Assembly: GCA_026001245.1 (NCBI GenBank)
Contig: BNZR01000014.1
Span: 1-27,301, forward strand
Direction of reading: 5' to 3'
Length of the DNA: 27,301 bases
Source of the DNA: Clostridia bacterium
GTDB lineage: Bacteria; Bacillota_A; Clostridia; Oscillospirales; UBA929
Made by a program: the position numbers and the translations under genes. Each line of letters starts with the position of its first letter. Position 1 is the stretch's first letter. The notes beneath the pieces are model-generated. The model ran no database searches. It saw only the letters and a program-made list of their open reading frames with translations, and was not told the DNA's origin. Positions 15,799 through 23,567 of the stretch are shown here, in pieces.

Positions 15799-17574
15799 TT
15801 AAGCGCGGCGTTTGCGCGTTCTGACGGTTGTTTCTTCGGGTTTCGGGGTTTCTGTTTCCTGCGGGGCTTCGGTTTCGCCTGTGTCAAACGGCGGGTTGTC
15901 ATCACCCTGTTCAGTTTCAACAGTTTCAGGCGGCGTTTCAACCTTTGCCGAACTGGATGACCTGCGGCGGCGTGGGGCTTCTTCCTGTGCCTGTTCAACA
16001 GGCGGTTCGGGGTCAGGAATAACCGCTTCAGGCGGGGTTTTCTTGACTGTGACGGTATCTTCCTTGACTGTGGTTGCTTTACGTCTACGGCTGTCTGTGG
16101 GCTGTTCCTGCGGCGTTGTCGTGCCGCTGTTGGCATCCTCATACACCTTCAGGAATGCGCCGTATTCAAGCGGGATTTCCTTTGTGGACACTTTCAGCCG
16201 ACCACCGCCGAATATGACTTCCGATGTCTTGAATGACAACGTGTGAACGTCACCTTCAGCAATGACACGCGCCACAATGTCAACCATACCCGCGACCTTG
16301 TTTGCGGTCTTTTCCTGCAAGTTCGGCTTGATTGCGGTTATCTTATCGCCGCCGCGCTTGGTGATGTCCTTGCTTGTATCTTCGTGGGAAATCAGAATCA
16401 GATTTTCATAATCCAAATTCATCAACCGTTTCAGCGTTGACAAGAATTCAGTTCTGACCTTATCCCACGCCCTGAAACTGTCATCCGATTCGTGGGTAAT
16501 GCCCATTTCACGGTACATATACAGGCGGCAATGTTCATACAAATCTTCAAGTAAATCAACGATGATTGACTTGAATTCGTTTTCCTTGCGTTCAAGTTCC
16601 GCGACCGATTCCTTGAAAATCTCCCACGCAAGTTTTGTCTTGGTCATGCGCCCTTCGACCGTGACTTCATTCTTGATTGCGATATACGGCGCATCAACGA
16701 ATTTGATGTTGCCGTCCGTATTCAGCATCAAGGGGTCAGGGAAGCAGTTTGCGAATGTTGTCTTGCCGCTGTACGGCGCACCATACAGCCAAACAACGTG
16801 TTTGTTCACCGTGGCGATTGTTCGCCGCTCGTTTTTGGGTAGTAACATGTAATCTTCCTCACTTTCACAAAATTGTTGATATTCACACCACCGACAAAGA
16901 AAACTTCGCTGCGGCTTGAATTCCTTGGTTTCCTGCGCTCTTTTGATTCCCATAGTGAACCCGATAACTTTTCTGTAATCAAATTCAATCGGAATCAGGA
17001 ACGGTTCAATTCGGTTCAATTCATCTTGAATTCGTTCTCTGTACTGATTCAGGCTTTCGCCTTTGACCTGTTTCACCTTCGCCTTTGGAACAATCAGGTA
17101 ATTCAGGTTTCGGATGCTTGCGTTCGGATTCGCCTGTTCAAAAAAATGCTTGTAAATGTGCAGTTGCGGCGAATCCCGATAATGCGCGGCATTGTTTGAA
17201 TACTTGAAATCGAACAGGTCATATTCGTTGTGGTTGCCTGTCGGAACAAGCAGGTCAATGAACCCCTTGAAGTCAGATGTTGAAATTAACTTTTCAAAAG
17301 TTCCCCTTGGCGCAAGTTTCCGCGCTTTGGGTATCAAATCTTCAAGTTTCATGGCTTCTGTGATGTGGGCATCCGTAATTATCGGGTATGCGTTCAAATA
17401 CTCTTCGATTGCGGCATCCACGCCTTTTTCAATGCCTGTGTGTAGTGCTGTACCCAAAATCAGGGCATTATCGGCATTGTCAGGCGGCAAGGTTAGTAAT
17501 CCGTCAAGATAACGCATTTTGTACTTGAAGCCGCAACTTTCAAAGCATTCAACGCGACTGTGTGACCATTGCAT
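15799..17574 (-). CDS. PD-(D/E)XK nuclease fused to Sak4-like RecA-fold ATPase
   Basis: A 591-residue two-enzyme protein, start ATG after AAAGGGGGTGATTGA. Residues 1-240: Cas4/AddB-like nuclease with H45, D107 (FIDLL), D122-x-K124 (LFDFKYS), Q137 and Y141, plus C14 and C227, C230, C236, which could hold an iron-sulfur cluster. Residues 255-480: RecA-like ATPase of the Sak4/AAA_24 type with Walker A GAPYSGKTT (265-273), Walker B IIVDLLEDL and NLILISHED. Residues 485-591 are a low-complexity, proline- and charge-rich tail. End resection and strand annealing or exchange are thus on one chain. The start overlaps the VRR-NUC gene by 82 bp. Confidence 0.85.
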   Translation of the reverse strand: MQWSHSRVECFESCGFKYKMRYLDGLLTLPPDNADNALILGTALHTGIEKGVDAAIEEYLNAYPIITDAHITEAMKLEDLIPKARKLAPRGTFEKLISTSDFKGFIDLLVPTGNHNEYDLFDFKYSNNAAHYRDSPQLHIYKHFFEQANPNASIRNLNYLIVPKAKVKQVKGESLNQYRERIQDELNRIEPFLIPIEFDYRKVIGFTMGIKRAQETKEFKPQRSFLCRWCEYQQFCESEEDYMLLPKNERRTIATVNKHVVWLYGAPYSGKTTFANCFPDPLMLNTDGNIKFVDAPYIAIKNEVTVEGRMTKTKLAWEIFKESVAELERKENEFKSIIVDLLEDLYEHCRLYMYREMGITHESDDSFRAWDKVRTEFLSTLKRLMNLDYENLILISHEDTSKDITKRGGDKITAIKPNLQEKTANKVAGMVDIVARVIAEGDVHTLSFKTSEVIFGGGRLKVSTKEIPLEYGAFLKVYEDANSGTTTPQEQPTDSRRRKATTVKEDTVTVKKTPPEAVIPDPEPPVEQAQEEAPRRRRSSSSAKVETPPETVETEQGDDNPPFDTGETEAPQETETPKPEETTVRTRKRRA

Positions 17575-17909
17575 TCAATCACCCCCTTTATAAGCTGTTG
17601 AAACTGTTCAAACCCTGCGGGGTATAGGATTATTCCAATTCCATTTGACTGGTTGATTCGTGCTGTGTTTAGGCGTTGCAGGTCTGAAGGTCTGCCTGTT
17701 TCGCCTTTTAATTCGGCGGTAATAAACACACCGTTCACGCACAAAATCAAATCAGGAATCCCCGCCTTGCTCATGCCCCCGCCCCAAAACTTGACATACC
17801 ATCCGATGACAGGAACAGGCATCTTGTCTGTCGGTGTTCCTGCGGCATACACACCGACCGAATGAAGCCACCGTTTAACTTTGTTCTCGAACAATTTCTC
17901 ATTTCCCAT
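17493..17909 (-). CDS. VRR-NUC family nuclease
   Basis: A 139-residue nuclease starting at ATG (17909) five bases after AGGTG; an upstream in-frame GTG is too near the site. The segment GGGMSKAGIPDLILCVNG then FITAELKGETGRPSDLQ is the PD-(D/E)XK core of VRR-NUC proteins (D of PDL, E-x-K of ELK, Q). These act as Holliday junction or flap nucleases in phage replication. The 3' end overlaps the nuclease-Sak4 gene by 82 bp, in line with a shared recombination module. Confidence 0.87.
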   Translation of the reverse strand: MGNEKLFENKVKRWLHSVGVYAAGTPTDKMPVPVIGWYVKFWGGGMSKAGIPDLILCVNGVFITAELKGETGRPSDLQRLNTARINQSNGIGIILYPAGFEQFQQLIKGVIECNGHTVALNALKVAASSTKCVILTDY

Positions 17910-18339
17910 TCCCACACCTCACAGGCGATAACAACGCCCTTTCAAGCGACCAACCACGCCTTATTCTTTCTTCAAACGTGGTTCTTTTTAAGTTGTATTT
18001 AGCGGCAATTTCACATGAATTCAATGTTTCACCGTTGAATGTGTACTGGTGATTTTTACAAGTGTTATTGCTTTGTTCTTTGACCGTAACCCATCGGCAA
18101 TTTTCAGGGGAATAACCTTTGTCGCTGTCGATTCGGTCTATGGTCAAATCTTCGGAATAACCGTTTTGCATTGACCAGTCATAAAACTTTTTGAAATCTT
18201 CCAACCAGTCATTGCAAATCGTAATTCCTTTACCGCCCCAACTATAAAAGCGGGTTGATTTTGGGTTGTAGCAACGTGACTTCATATTGACGTAAATTTT
18301 ATAAAGGCGCGTTTTGCTCAATCCGTGTCGTGTGTTCAT
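17899..18339 (-). CDS. HNH/AP2-type homing-endonuclease-like protein
   Basis: A 146-residue basic protein. The middle, RCYNPKSTRFYSWGGKGI then TIDRIDSDKGYSPENCRWVT, is a common phage motif in HNH and AP2-like mobile endonucleases; the C-terminal GETLNSCEIAAKYNLKRTTFEERIRRGW resembles a NUMOD-type helix-turn-helix. Such genes are often selfish inserts. It is visibly AT-richer than its neighbours. Overlaps the VRR-NUC start by 11 bp, so it has been fitted into the operon. Catalytic activity is uncertain because a complete HNH triad is not evident. Confidence 0.65.
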   Translation of the reverse strand: MNTRHGLSKTRLYKIYVNMKSRCYNPKSTRFYSWGGKGITICNDWLEDFKKFYDWSMQNGYSEDLTIDRIDSDKGYSPENCRWVTVKEQSNNTCKNHQYTFNGETLNSCEIAAKYNLKRTTFEERIRRGWSLERALLSPVRCGNGK

Positions 18340-18342
18340 TTT

Positions 18343-18540
18343 TCATGCACCTAACCCTTGATTTTTACGGATTGTTTTGAAACATTCATGTAAATCTTCA
18401 TAGCAGTCATTACAAATATCAGCGGAATAATTTCTAAATTCTTCTGATTTACCTGAAACATTTACTTGAACAACATCCTTTGTGTTCGTTTGTTCAGGGA
18501 ATGTTTTGCCGCAACCGTCACATTTAATCAACTTTGCCAT
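18343..18540 (-). CDS. Small zinc-ribbon-like protein
   Basis: A 65-residue protein with two CxxC pairs (C8-x2-C11 in KCDGCGKTF and CNDCYE near 43-46), enough for one structural zinc. AT-rich compared with the operon average. ATG follows AAGGTGGTGACA within the end of the upstream gene (13-bp overlap). Function unknown; such small zinc proteins can be transcription modulators or anti-host factors. Confidence 0.7.
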   Translation of the reverse strand: MAKLIKCDGCGKTFPEQTNTKDVVQVNVSGKSEEFRNYSADICNDCYEDLHECFKTIRKNQGLGA

Positions 18541-18986
18541 TGTTTTTTGTCACCACCTTTCACCTCAATTCTGACCGATGCCTTGACCGCGCTTGTTTTG
18601 CTGAATTTAGCGTAAATGTCAGGCTGTTGCGCTTTCAGCTTGGTTGAATCAACTGTGGTTCGACTTGTCGGTTCAACATAGGTCACTTTGATAACCTCAT
18701 TGTCAAACACCTTGATTCCGTTCTTTTCCATCGCCGCCTGAAGCTGTTTTCGCATCTCGGCTTCCTGTTCTTCAATTTCCTTTTTCTGCTTGACAAGTAA
18801 CGTGATTTTCTGAATCACTGCGGCGGCTTGGTTTTGAAACACTTCAAGGGCTTCACCCTCGAACACGGCATCATTGCACTCCTGCGGGTTTTCCGTGCAT
18901 TTGCTTTGGCATTCCTCATTGAAGGGGCAGACAGAACAGCAACCGTCAAATTTCCCTTCAGGACAGGTATTTTTGCATTTAATCAT
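18528..18986 (-). CDS. Cysteine-rich coiled-coil phage protein
   Basis: A 152-residue protein with three parts. Residues 1-37 carry nine cysteines (CKNTCPEGKFDGCCSVC and CQSKC), residues 45-95 form a charged coiled coil, and the C-terminus FDNEVIKVTYVEPTSRTTVDSTKLK resembles Gp157-like or Gam-like early phage proteins. It may be a DNA-end protection or resistance protein, but this is a weak analogy. ATGA overlap with the transglycosylase gene upstream. Confidence 0.65.
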   Translation of the reverse strand: MIKCKNTCPEGKFDGCCSVCPFNEECQSKCTENPQECNDAVFEGEALEVFQNQAAAVIQKITLLVKQKKEIEEQEAEMRKQLQAAMEKNGIKVFDNEVIKVTYVEPTSRTTVDSTKLKAQQPDIYAKFSKTSAVKASVRIEVKGGDKKQWQS

Positions 18987-19657
18987 TGTTTCGTTTCCTC
19001 GCTTTCTATTTGTTGCTTGAACTGTTCAGCATAGTTCAAGATTTTGTTTGAATAGTTAGTTTCAAAAATGCCTTGTTCCCACAATAGGCTTGCGCCTGAT
19101 TCGCCCAAGTTATAAGCCATTAGCACCTTGGCGGGGTCATCGTACTTTTCAAACAGTCCGCGCAAAATGTATAATCCTGCTCGGATGTTCTGTTCGGGGT
19201 CAAGGAAATCATCAACGCCGATTTTTTCACGAAGCCATTTGTGATTCTGCTTGTTTATCTGCATCAAGCCATAATCATTCGTTGCGCTGATTACATCCGC
19301 TTGAAATGCCGATTCCTGCTGTATCAACCCCATAACAAAGGGGAAATCAATGTAATAGCCATAGGACAGGTAATAAATGAATTCCTGTGTCCTTTCGTCA
19401 AGCGAACAATCAAGGGGTTTGAAATTCAAATCGCCTGAACCCCAATCCCGCGACATTTCGCCACTGTCAAGGAATGTTCGGTTGTCGCGTGTGCCATACA
19501 TAGGCGGCGGTTCAGCCTGTTCAATCTGTTCAGGCGGTGAACCTGATTTGTGAATGATGTTGGTTGCCACGATACCGATGACCAGTCCGACAACCGCGAA
19601 GAACGCCCATGAACCATACAGCCAACGCACATTATTGTTTTTCTTTGAATAACTCAT
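18983..19657 (-). CDS. Membrane-anchored lytic transglycosylase
   Basis: A 224-residue protein with one N-terminal membrane helix (about 13-34, WLYGSWAFFAVVGLVIGIV) after a basic start, hence an outside-facing C-terminal domain. That domain is an SLT-type lysozyme fold: FVMGLIQQESAF with catalytic E115, then NDYGLMQIN (127-135) and AYNLG. It cleaves peptidoglycan glycan strands. Unusually, it lies in the early replication operon between an SNF2 helicase and a Gp157-like gene, not with tail or lysis genes. ATG follows AAGGAT; it overlaps the helicase gene by 26 bp. Confidence 0.85.
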   Translation of the reverse strand: MSYSKKNNNVRWLYGSWAFFAVVGLVIGIVATNIIHKSGSPPEQIEQAEPPPMYGTRDNRTFLDSGEMSRDWGSGDLNFKPLDCSLDERTQEFIYYLSYGYYIDFPFVMGLIQQESAFQADVISATNDYGLMQINKQNHKWLREKIGVDDFLDPEQNIRAGLYILRGLFEKYDDPAKVLMAYNLGESGASLLWEQGIFETNYSNKILNYAEQFKQQIESEETKQ

Positions 19658-20912
19658 CTGTGTAATCCTTTCTGATTCCCAAAGTGGGGATTATTTCTTC
19701 GGTTTCAATGCTGTTCGCACATAACAACAGGTAATAGAAGCAGGGTCTTGTTTGCCCGATTCGGTGAATGCGCTTCATGCTCTGTTGCCACAGTTCGGCT
19801 TCCTCTGTCGGAGTGAAATAGATGACTTTGTTCGCCTTTTGCAGATTCAACCCCATTGCCCCCGCTTTGTATTGAACCAGTGTGATTGAATCTTCGTCTG
19901 ATTCGTAGGCGGTCAGGTCTTTTGTGTGTCCGTTGACCTCTGAAACAGGGCGGTCAATTTCAGCGCATATTTGCCGCAAGGCTTCCAGTTCGGCATCATA
20001 GTTGTAAAACACAATCAGCCTGTCATTCGTGCTTTCGCATAGTTCGCGTAATGCGTTCAGCTTGTCGGCGTTGAAATGACCGCAAAGCATCCGCGAATAC
20101 AGCCGCTTTGAAAGAATGGAATCGCCAACCAGTTCTTGACCTTGCACGGTGACAAGCGAAGTCTTTTGAAAACGCTTGTATTCGCGTGTTGTTGAAACGT
20201 GAATTTCAACAATGTTTTGCTGTGGCAGGTCAACGACTTCTTCTGTCTTAATGAACACCGCGCCATGCTCACGCATTTTGCGCTTCATGCGTTCCACGTT
20301 CTTATATGGATTCGCCTTGTCAACAACCTTTTTGGGGAAGCCTTCAACATCAATCGTTGTCCAGTTGATATATTGTCTGTTGAACGCCTTTTCGCTGATT
20401 TCCCACCCTAACAAGTTGATTTGTGACCATAGATTTTCGTATTTCCCCGCTGTCGGCGTTCCTGACAACAGGATGACATTTGACGGATTCAGCTTCAGAA
20501 TGAACTTTGTTCTTTTCGCTGTGTCATTCTGTATCAGGCTTGATTCGTCCAACATCAAGGTGAATTTGTCAAGGTTCAAGAACTGCTTTCGGCGAAAAAT
20601 CAAATCATAGTTGACTATCAACATACACGGTTCATTCGCGGTCTGACCAAACGCTTCCCAATCGCCTTTATTCCATTTGGTACAGTCATAAATCATCCGA
20701 AAATGATGTTCATAGTTGTTATCTACTAAATGATTCACCCAATCATCAACCTTCGACTTTTGGCAAACAATCAGGTTTACCGCCGTACCAAACCGTTTCA
20801 TTTTTTCAGCCCCGATGAACGTCTTGCCAAGCCCCATGTCAAGGTAATAGGCTACACGGTTTCGGTTCGCGGTCTGTTCAAGGCATCGGGTTTGATGTGG
20901 GTAAAAGTTCAT
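19632..20912 (-). CDS. SNF2-like superfamily 2 helicase
   Basis: A 426-residue ATPase: Walker A MGLGKT (26-31), DESS at 122-125 in place of DEAH, motif III LLSGTPTAG, motif V ALGLNLQ-type segment AGAMGLNLQKA, and motif VI QSMKRIHRIGQTRP, the SNF2 arginine-finger signature. It belongs to the short DEAD/SNF2-like helicases of Bacillota phage replication modules, a branch-migration or fork-remodelling enzyme. It overlaps the repeat-protein stop by 4 bp. Confidence 0.9.
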   Translation of the reverse strand: MNFYPHQTRCLEQTANRNRVAYYLDMGLGKTFIGAEKMKRFGTAVNLIVCQKSKVDDWVNHLVDNNYEHHFRMIYDCTKWNKGDWEAFGQTANEPCMLIVNYDLIFRRKQFLNLDKFTLMLDESSLIQNDTAKRTKFILKLNPSNVILLSGTPTAGKYENLWSQINLLGWEISEKAFNRQYINWTTIDVEGFPKKVVDKANPYKNVERMKRKMREHGAVFIKTEEVVDLPQQNIVEIHVSTTREYKRFQKTSLVTVQGQELVGDSILSKRLYSRMLCGHFNADKLNALRELCESTNDRLIVFYNYDAELEALRQICAEIDRPVSEVNGHTKDLTAYESDEDSITLVQYKAGAMGLNLQKANKVIYFTPTEEAELWQQSMKRIHRIGQTRPCFYYLLLCANSIETEEIIPTLGIRKDYTDELFKEKQ

Positions 20913-21952
20913 TTTTCAATCCTCGTTCCGCATTTCGGGCAATACTGAATTTCGTATTCGTTAATCAGTTCGGAATTGAATTCATACTCGCATTCATGGC
21001 AAGAACCGAAGGGGGATTCCGAAATGTCAATGTGTGACGTTGCCATGTCAAGTGCCATTTGCGCGGTCTTTTTTAGCTTCTCGCCCCACTGACTGAATAG
21101 GTTCTTGAATCCGTCAAGTGTGTACAAATCCCATTCAAACGACACAGTGATTTCGCGGGTCTTTGTCCTGAAAAACGTGACCGAATTTGCTGTTGCGCCA
21201 ATCGGGGTAATTGTCAAAATGTGTTCGGTTGAAAAGATACTGGCATCGCCCCACACCTTGGCGTTGCCCCACACCTCGGCGTTGCCCCACACCTCGGCGT
21301 TGCCCCACACCTTGGCATCGCCCCACACCTTGGCATCGCCCCACACCTCGGCGTTGCCCCACACCTCGGCATCGCCCCACACCTTGGCGTTGCCCCACAC
21401 CTTGGCGTTGCCCCACACCTCGGCATCGCCCCACACCTTGGCGTTGCCCCACACCTCGGCGTTGCCCCACACCTCGGCGTTGCCCCACACCTCGGCGTTG
21501 CCCCACACCTTGGCATCGCCCCACACCTTGGCATCGCCCCACACCTCGGCGTTGCCCCACACCTTGGCGTTGCCGCTCACCTTGGCATCGCCCCACACCT
21601 TGGCGTTGCCCCACACCTCGGCGTTGCCCCACACCTCGGCGTTGCCCCACACCTTGGCATCGCCCCACACCTCGGCGTTGCCCCACACCTCGGCGTTGCC
21701 CCACACCTTGGCGTTGCCCCACACCTTGGCGTTGCCGCTCACCTTGGCATCGCCCCACACCTTGGCGTTGCCGCTCACCCATGCCTTTTCGCTGTGGTTC
21801 AGGTTCTTTTCAGACTGGACGAATCCGCCCAAATCCCCGATGCTGATTTCATCGCCTGTCGTTGTGGTGAATGCCACCAGTGCGCGGATTCTGAACAGTT
21901 CGACACCGAACACGTTCACGGTCTTTTCTGCGGTCAATTCATACTTTTTCAT
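20909..21952 (-). CDS. Hexapeptide tandem-repeat protein with zinc ribbon
   Basis: A 347-residue protein after a GGAGG site. Residues 1-58 form a small head domain (ISIGDLGGFVQSEKNL), residues 59-238 are 30 uninterrupted units of six residues, V-(W/S)-G-(N/D)-A-(K/E), and the C-terminus ends in a zinc ribbon (CHECEYEF... YCPKCGTRIEK). Hexapeptide repeats with this spacing build a left-handed beta-helix or similar solenoid. Proteins of the type GNAxVxG are frequent in gut phages and their job is unknown. The repeat is so uniform that antisense frames are also open. Sits among early genes, so it is probably not a tail fibre. Confidence 0.85.
   Translation of the reverse strand: MKKYELTAEKTVNVFGVELFRIRALVAFTTTTGDEISIGDLGGFVQSEKNLNHSEKAWVSGNAKVWGDAKVSGNAKVWGNAKVWGNAEVWGNAEVWGDAKVWGNAEVWGNAEVWGNAKVWGDAKVSGNAKVWGNAEVWGDAKVWGDAKVWGNAEVWGNAEVWGNAEVWGNAKVWGDAEVWGNAKVWGNAKVWGDAEVWGNAEVWGDAKVWGDAKVWGNAEVWGNAEVWGNAKVWGDASIFSTEHILTITPIGATANSVTFFRTKTREITVSFEWDLYTLDGFKNLFSQWGEKLKKTAQMALDMATSHIDISESPFGSCHECEYEFNSELINEYEIQYCPKCGTRIEK
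21239..21778 (-). repeat. 18-bp tandem repeat, 30 units
   Basis: A perfect 18-bp period codes V-(W/S)-G-(N/D)-A-(K/E). The codons V (GTG), G (GGC) and A (GCC) do not vary; only three sites differ: TGG/AGC, AAC/GAT and AAG/GAG (AGT at the last unit). Absence of silent variation indicates very recent expansion or homogenisation, and copy number is likely to vary. Confidence 0.95.
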
Positions 21953-21954
21953 TG

Positions 21955-22359
21955 TTAGATTCCTCCGTTAATATAATTTTCAAGTCTGCGGGGCGGGATT
22001 GAATATGTCCACCTGTCACCGCTGATTTTGACGGCTGTTCCAATCGGCAAACGTCCAGTTTGCAAGCCCACACGCACAAATTGCTTTGATTTGCCTAACC
22101 GCTCGGCGGCTTCGTCAATGGTTATGTTTTTCAGCTTGACAGGCGGGGGAAGTGTCCGTTCGGGCTTCGGTTCTTGCCCAAAATAGGCGGGGTCAACATC
22201 AAGCGCATCGGCGATTTTTTTCAGGCTTTGCGGATGCGGTTCATTCTTGCCGCTCAAATACTGACTGATTGCCGCCTTGCTCACCCCCGAAATTTCAGCA
22301 AGATGTTTTTGGCTCATGGCGCGTTCTTCCATAGCCTGTTTCAAATTCACGTTAAACAT
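21955..22359 (-). CDS. XRE repressor-type HTH fused to excisionase-like HTH
   Basis: A 134-residue protein starting at ATG (22359), nine bases after GTGAGG; closer starts lie on top of the site. Residues 5-60 are an XRE helix-turn-helix (MSQKHLAEISGVSKAAISQYLSG). Residues 75-134, NITIDEAAERLGKSKQFVRVGLQTG then DRWTYSIPPRRLENYI, are a MerR/excisionase-like domain common in Clostridia phages. It may regulate early genes and help excision. The start overlaps the upstream HTH gene by 8 bp. Confidence 0.8.
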   Translation of the reverse strand: MFNVNLKQAMEERAMSQKHLAEISGVSKAAISQYLSGKNEPHPQSLKKIADALDVDPAYFGQEPKPERTLPPPVKLKNITIDEAAERLGKSKQFVRVGLQTGRLPIGTAVKISGDRWTYSIPPRRLENYINGGI

Positions 22360-22612
22360 TTGGGTCATCCTCACTTTCTTTGTTGGTATCTAATTTAGAT
22401 ACTTTTGCGGTAAAAAAAATCTCGCTCATTTCTTCAACCGTCAGATTGTATCTGTCTTTGATTTTCTGAATCTCGCTTTGCGTGAACTCTGCACCGTTCC
22501 AACTGTTGATTTTTGCTGACAATCGGGATTGCGAAATTCCGATGAACTGTGCAAGACTTTCGTTTGTGTCCTCGAACAGCTTCATCTTGCTGATAAATAT
22601 GTTCTTTTTCAA
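22352..22612 (-). CDS. XRE-family (DUF739-like) regulator
   Basis: An 86-residue protein with helix-turn-helix LAQFIGISQSRLSAKINSWNG and C-terminal helix TQSEIQKIKDRYNLTVEEM, the plan of small Cro-like DUF739 proteins. I start it at TTG (22612), six bases after AAGGTGGTG; GTG codons upstream lie within the site. Its last codons contain a perfect 17-bp palindrome (22386-22402) matching the operators at the switch, so the repressor may bind inside this gene. Confidence 0.75.
   Translation of the reverse strand: MKKNIFISKMKLFEDTNESLAQFIGISQSRLSAKINSWNGAEFTQSEIQKIKDRYNLTVEEMSEIFFTAKVSKLDTNKESEDDPNV
22386..22402. promoter_or_regulatory. Perfect internal operator-like palindrome
   Basis: GTATCTAATTTAGATAC, 8-bp arms around one base, matches the GTATC half-sites at the lysogeny switch (25497, 25528). 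It lies near the 3' end of the DUF739-like gene, some 27 bp before the start of the XRE-excisionase gene. No clear promoter overlaps it. Confidence 0.65.
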
Positions 22613-22617
22613 TGTTT

Positions 22618-22818
22618 TCACCACCTTTCATTCAACAACGTGTTAAAGTCTACTTTGAAAAAATCTGTTATGCGTTCAAGTGTTTTCAAATCAGGTTCGC
22701 GTTTTCCTGTTTCCCACATTCCAACCGCGCTTCTTGAAACACCAAAAGCATCCGCGAATTGGTCTTGTGTCAGATTTTCATCCTCTCGCAACCGTATTAA
22801 ATTTTTGGCAAAATTCAC
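22618..22818 (-). CDS. Cro-like XRE regulator
   Basis: A 66-residue single-domain helix-turn-helix protein: IRLREDENLTQDQFADAFGVSRSAVGMWETGKREPDLKTL spans the five-helix XRE fold (quoted here as motifs LTQDQFADAFGVSRSAVGMW and GKREPDL). It begins at GTG (22818), overlapping the upstream stop by 4 bp (GTGA), with AGGTAGGTG upstream. Size fits Cro, although it lies about 2.7 kb from the switch promoter instead of next to it. Confidence 0.85.
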   Translation of the reverse strand: MNFAKNLIRLREDENLTQDQFADAFGVSRSAVGMWETGKREPDLKTLERITDFFKVDFNTLLNERW

Positions 22819-23132
22819 TTTTCATCACCTACCTTTTCAGCTTGCAAGGGGCAAGCATACGCTAAATCAGGGCTTGGCATTATACAACTGCCGCTGTCGT
22901 GGTCAAAACAATCGCACAGGTCACAGCGGGTCAAATTGGTTTCAAAGTGACCACCGACATAATACTTGCCATCACTCGCGAAACAGGTTGTTCGCCGCTT
23001 GTCTTGTAAAAGTCCGCTTTCGTTCATTTCCTGTTCGGTGTCGAATTCAAACAAGACAGTCAAGACATCGGGCGGTTCTGCGGGATATGTTCCCGCGATG
23101 CCCTCAAAATGGTATGTTTTGTATAACCTCAC
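22815..23132 (-). CDS. Cysteine-rich small protein, unknown function
   Basis: About 106 residues. The chosen start is GTG (23132), five bases after AGGTGA; another GTG nine bases earlier overlaps the site. The C-terminal part has five cysteines with CDLCDCFDHDSGSC, a possible metal site. No known domain recognised. Coupled to the Cro-like gene downstream. Confidence 0.65.
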   Translation of the reverse strand: MRLYKTYHFEGIAGTYPAEPPDVLTVLFEFDTEQEMNESGLLQDKRRTTCFASDGKYYVGGHFETNLTRCDLCDCFDHDSGSCIMPSPDLAYACPLQAEKVGDEK

Positions 23133-23141
23133 TCTAATCAC

Positions 23142-23561
23142 CTACTTTCTTTTGCCATCACACGTTTCATTTACAAGATTTTTCCTTGGTGGAAATGCAG
23201 TATTTGAAAGTTTACAATATACTTTATCATTTTCAATTCTTCCGTTTTTGCAAGAACCACACATTCTAATTAAAACCTGTTTATTGTCCTCTACTAAACG
23301 CCTACCGCAATACGGACAATGTGTAATGCGTGTCATTTGGGAATATTGGGCATTATCATAATCGGAATTGCTGTAAACTACATCTCTGCGGATTTCACCT
23401 GTTTTGAAAATCAACTGAACACCATAACCCCAATATGCACCTTCTTGTTTTTCACAATAACACTTTGAATGTAAATTAAAGCATTGTTTAGCTTTTTCTT
23501 CAGTGTCGTATTGTTTCCCACATTCGGAACAAGAAAACATAATTTGTTTAATAACACTCAT
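23142..23561 (-). CDS. Double zinc-finger protein, AT-rich
   Basis: A 139-residue protein starting at ATG (23561) after GGAGTGATT. It carries CSECGKQYDT (C2H2/rubredoxin-like knuckle), CPYCGRRL and CGSCKNGRI, thus several CxxC pairs. The gene is clearly AT-richer than its neighbours, suggesting separate acquisition. No function recognised; small multi-zinc proteins in early operons are candidates for host take-over or anti-defence. Confidence 0.7.
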   Translation of the reverse strand: MSVIKQIMFSCSECGKQYDTEEKAKQCFNLHSKCYCEKQEGAYWGYGVQLIFKTGEIRRDVVYSNSDYDNAQYSQMTRITHCPYCGRRLVEDNKQVLIRMCGSCKNGRIENDKVYCKLSNTAFPPRKNLVNETCDGKRK

Positions 23562-23567
23562 TTTCAA

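Noticed and set aside
15759..16142. Basic 127-codon minus-strand frame overlapping the Sak4 fusion tail
   Set aside because: It is an alternative frame of the low-complexity tail; arginine-proline richness comes from the out-of-frame reading of acidic/proline codons.
21239..21778. Diversity-generating retroelement target
   Set aside because: No reverse transcriptase or template repeat is in the window, and the variable codons are not adenine-biased hot spots of the type such systems make.
21105..21971. Plus-strand 288-codon frame and other long frames through the 18-bp repeat
   Set aside because: The 18-bp repeat keeps several frames open automatically. Only the minus-strand frame has a ribosome site, a head domain and a zinc ribbon.
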